From Pseudomonas sp. MTM4 (GTDB lineage Bacteria > Pseudomonadota > Gammaproteobacteria > Pseudomonadales > Pseudomonadaceae): a stretch of 64,000 bases of DNA. Position numbers and translations under genes: made by a program. This document shows, piece by piece, positions 58,883 to 64,000 of this stretch (the stretch's first letter is position 1; every line of letters starts with the position of its first letter). The stretch spans positions 4,630,627-4,694,626 of the forward strand of contig NZ_CP048411.1 in assembly GCF_019355055.1 (NCBI RefSeq), written 5' to 3'. The notes under the pieces are model-generated. The model ran no database searches. It saw nothing but the letters and a program-made list of their open reading frames with translations, and had not been told where the DNA came from.

Positions 58883-59245
58883 TCAGACGCCGGTTGGAGG
58901 GTTGGCGAGTGAATCGTTGCCGGTGACCGTCGCGGTAGAGGTGGCTGCCTGAGCGTTGGCTTTCATTCGCGCCTGGCCCGCTTCGCTGCGCTCCAGCGGC
59001 ATGCTCCGGTAGTTGCCTTCAGCCATTTTGGCTTGGTCGTTCACTTCGCAAAGCACGCGCTTGGCTTCGCAGTGTCCCGTCACGCCGCGTGCCAGGGCCA
59101 TACCGCCCACCGCCAGCTGCAATAGCCCGCCCAGACCACCGCGGCCGATGCCCTTGCCGAGGAAGTAGAGCCCGCCTGCGATCGATGCCGCGCGCTCCCA
59201 GCCATGCACATTTTGCGATGCCTGGTTTGAGGATGTCCTGGTCAT
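58883..59245 (-). CDS. DUF2892 family protein (YgaP-like membrane domain)
   Basis: 120 residues from ATG 59245. It begins MTRTSSNQASQNVHGWERAASIAGGLYFLGKGIGRGGLGGLLQLAVGGMALARGVTGHC, the DUF2892 pattern with two short membrane segments (about 20-34 and 40-55), then a hydrophilic tail with little order. Function is unknown; some homologues are attached to rhodanese domains. It is monocistronic. Confidence 0.8.
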   Translation of the reverse strand: MTRTSSNQASQNVHGWERAASIAGGLYFLGKGIGRGGLGGLLQLAVGGMALARGVTGHCEAKRVLCEVNDQAKMAEGNYRSMPLERSEAGQARMKANAQAATSTATVTGNDSLANPPTGV

Positions 59246-59399
59246 GGGTGATCGCTCCGAACAGTGGTGTGATAGGTGACCCCGGCGCGCCGGAGGCGTT
59301 CCGACCACAAGTCGGTAAACCTGCGGTCTACAGAACGGCACCATCAGCCCAGACTCACTGCAGATGTCTCGGGTCATGCAGTGTGAAAGCTTTGACGCC

Positions 59400-61433
59400 T
59401 TAGCGCTTCGCCATATTGAAAACCTTGAGTACGAACGCGTATTCCAAGGCCACATCCTTCAACCCCTGATAACGACCGCTCATGCCGCCATGGCCGGCGC
59501 CGAGTTCGGTCTTCAACAGCAGCAGGTTGTCGTCGGTCTTGCTGGCGCGAAGTTTGGCTACCCATTTCGCCGCCTCCCAGTATTGGACCCGACTGTCGTT
59601 GTAGCCGGCGACCGCGAGGATTGCCGGATAGGCTTGCGCCTGGACATTCTCGTAGGGCGCGTAGGCCTTCATTCGCGCGTGCACGTCCGGCTCGTTGGGG
59701 TTGCCCCATTCGTCGTACTCGGTGACGGTCAGGGGCAGCTCTTCGTTAAGCATGGTATTGAGCACGTCGACGAAGGGCACTTCGGCGATGGCGACACCGA
59801 AGAGTTCCGGACGCTGATTGAGCACCGCACCGATCAGCAGACCACCGGCACTGCCACCGCTGATGGCCAGGCGTTGCGGCGTGGTATAGCCATCGGCGAC
59901 CAGTTTCTCCGCGCAGGCGATGAAGTCGCCGAAGGTGTTCGTTTTGTGCTCCAGCTTGCCGGCGCGGTACCAGGCTTCGCCAAGATCGCCGCCGCCGCGC
60001 ACGTGGGCGATGGCGAAGATGAAACCACGGTCGAGCAGCGACAGCCGCGCATGGGAGAACCAGGGATCGAGGCTGTGGCCGTAAGCGCCGTAGCCATACA
60101 GATAAAGCGGTGCGGCTTTGCCGAACGTCTCACTGCGACCCACCAGGCTGATCGGTACTTGCGTGCCATCCGCTGCGGTTGCCCAGATGCGCCGGCTTTC
60201 GTAGGCATCGGCGTCGAAGGGGCCTTCCACCGGGGTTTCTTTCAGAACCTTCTGTTCGCCATTGGCAAGCTGCAGCTGACGAATCTGCGCGGGACGGTTG
60301 AGCGCTTCGTAGCGCAGACGGATCACCGGGCTGTCGAATTCCAGGGTGTTCTGCACGTGCAGGCTGTAAGCCGCGTCCGGCAGTTGCAGGCGATAGGGTG
60401 CATCGTTCTGCGGCCGTACCTCGATGATCGGCAGGCCGGCTTCGCGCAGGCTGAGAGTAAGGGCGCTAGCATTCAGGCTGATCTCTTCGAGCATCACCGC
60501 GTCGTCTTGTGCGACCAGCTCCTGCCAGTTTTCCCGTTGCGGCGCGCTTTCCGCCGCCTGATACAGCGCGAAGTTGATTCCGGTCTGGTTGCTGCGCACG
60601 AACCAGCGCCATTCGCCGTCAAGCTGGCCGTGGTCGGGGTAGTACTCGTGGTTCTCCTCGCGAGGGGCAAGGCAGGTCCAGCGGCCTTCCGGTTCATCGG
60701 CCGGCAGTACCCAGGCTTCGCTGGTGGTCTTGCTGTTGGACAGGATCACCAGCTGGCGCTCAGAGCTGGTGCGGTAGCAATGCACGAAATAGCGGCCATC
60801 CGGGTCGTGGTAGACCTCGCTGCGGCCTTCTTCTCCCAGGCGATGGCGATAGATCTTGTGCGGGCGGTGGGTGTCGTCGAGTTCGCCGAAGAACAATGTC
60901 TGATGGTCGTTCGCCCAGGTCATGCTGCCGTCACAATTGTCGAAGGGCAGGGCGGTGGCTTCGCCGCTCTCCAAATCCTTGACGAACAGCCGGTAGATTT
61001 CATCGCCCTGGGTGTCGAGGCTGTAGGCCAGCTTGCGCTGATCCTGGCTAACGCTGAAGGCGCCCAGCGAAAGAAAGCCCCCACCGGCCAGTTCGTTGGG
61101 GTCGAGCAGCAGTTGCTCGGCGTTTTCATCGACCGTGAGCGAACCGTCCGCTGGGCGCGGGCAACGGTAGTGACGCGGGTATTCATCCCCGGCCGTGGTG
61201 CGCTGGTAGTAAAGCCACGGACCCCATGGGGCGGGCAGCGAGAGATCGGTCTCGCGGATGCGGCTCTTGATTTCTTGGAACAGCACTTCGCGCAGCTCGG
61301 CCTGGTCTGCCAGCTGGCGCTCCAGGTAAGCGTTTTCAGCCTTCAGATAATCGAGCACCTCAGGTGCGCCACGGTTCTCCAGCCACTTGTAGGGATCTTG
61401 GCCGCTCTCGACGCGGGCGATGGGTACAGACAT
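59400..61433 (-). CDS. ptrB: Oligopeptidase B (prolyl oligopeptidase family)
   Basis: 677 residues from ATG 61433 behind AGGAGTTATGC. N-terminal beta-propeller and C-terminal alpha/beta-hydrolase with catalytic triad S528 in ISGGSAGGLL, D613 in GYNDSRVQYWE and H648 in GAGHGG. Cuts after basic residues in short peptides. Divergent from fadB with 402 bp between starts. The antisense frame here is a shadow. Confidence 0.93.
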   Translation of the reverse strand: MSVPIARVESGQDPYKWLENRGAPEVLDYLKAENAYLERQLADQAELREVLFQEIKSRIRETDLSLPAPWGPWLYYQRTTAGDEYPRHYRCPRPADGSLTVDENAEQLLLDPNELAGGGFLSLGAFSVSQDQRKLAYSLDTQGDEIYRLFVKDLESGEATALPFDNCDGSMTWANDHQTLFFGELDDTHRPHKIYRHRLGEEGRSEVYHDPDGRYFVHCYRTSSERQLVILSNSKTTSEAWVLPADEPEGRWTCLAPREENHEYYPDHGQLDGEWRWFVRSNQTGINFALYQAAESAPQRENWQELVAQDDAVMLEEISLNASALTLSLREAGLPIIEVRPQNDAPYRLQLPDAAYSLHVQNTLEFDSPVIRLRYEALNRPAQIRQLQLANGEQKVLKETPVEGPFDADAYESRRIWATAADGTQVPISLVGRSETFGKAAPLYLYGYGAYGHSLDPWFSHARLSLLDRGFIFAIAHVRGGGDLGEAWYRAGKLEHKTNTFGDFIACAEKLVADGYTTPQRLAISGGSAGGLLIGAVLNQRPELFGVAIAEVPFVDVLNTMLNEELPLTVTEYDEWGNPNEPDVHARMKAYAPYENVQAQAYPAILAVAGYNDSRVQYWEAAKWVAKLRASKTDDNLLLLKTELGAGHGGMSGRYQGLKDVALEYAFVLKVFNMAKR

Positions 61434-63983
<2,550 letters not shown>

Positions 63984-64000
63984 TTGAGGAATAGAGAAAT

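Overview
The window is GC-rich, densely coded chromosome from a gammaproteobacterium of the Pseudomonas group. The closest overall feel is Pseudomonas stutzeri/Stutzerimonas. The evidence is gene content (FadB, OpgGH, PlsB, AruC/ArgD, CcoG, HD-GYP with DUF3391, MocR and MCP genes), Pseudomonas-style start regions, and short dispersed intergenic repeats. The species call is inference. About 57 protein genes and one tRNA are supported; no prophage, insertion sequence, CRISPR array or rRNA is visible.

Layout. 1-6.5 kb: end of a universal stress protein, YajD-like HNH protein and YebC-family protein, a DMT exporter, an HBM-type chemoreceptor, a small possibly frameshifted gene and dGTPase. 6.5-14.6 kb: a TetR regulator divergent from an RND adaptor-permease pair, then a second TetR regulator divergent from a GST / PNPOx-like / degenerate metallo-beta-lactamase operon. 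14.6-21.6 kb: a bifunctional PBP, PhzF, a MocR regulator and an orphan CcoG. 22-26.4 kb: LrgAB pair, a haloacetate-dehalogenase-like hydrolase, pirin, WrbA and DUF3087. 26.5-33.1 kb: secreted GH3 beta-glucosidase and the opgGH glucan operon. 33.2-37.8 kb: topB, with a LexA-like box upstream, and plsB. 37.9-40.4 kb: small accessory genes (SnoaL-like, methyltransferase, membrane proteins, SRPBCC). 40.5-41.4 kb: a small acquired patch with an intact ccdA antitoxin, a broken ccdB toxin and a collapsed attC-like site, bracketed by near-identical 17-bp repeats. 41.5-45 kb: an ABC-2 exporter of GldA/permease/GldG type. 45.2-53.6 kb: cold-shock protein, RlmA-DapE, DUF2254, acetyl-CoA synthetase, MscS channel, rhodanese and a 31-residue membrane peptide. 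53.9-64 kb: a low-complexity secreted protein, tRNA-Ser(GGA), an HD-GYP protein, an atypical crotonase, AruC/ArgD, a His-tailed small protein, a DUF2892 protein, oligopeptidase B and fadB, with fadA presumably just beyond the end.

Most of the window is ordinary housekeeping and envelope physiology: membrane lipid, osmoregulated glucans, peptidoglycan, efflux, and acetate and fatty-acid use. The places worth a second look are the decayed ccdAB/attC-like patch, the TetR-controlled operon ending in a metallo-beta-lactamase-fold protein that has lost its HxHxDH ligands, the LexA-like box in the presumed topB promoter, the GldG-type ABC module, the 31-residue membrane peptide and the G/S/P-rich secreted protein. 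Nothing here clearly amounts to a new multi-gene system; the GST-PNPOx-degenerate MBL operon is the nearest candidate.
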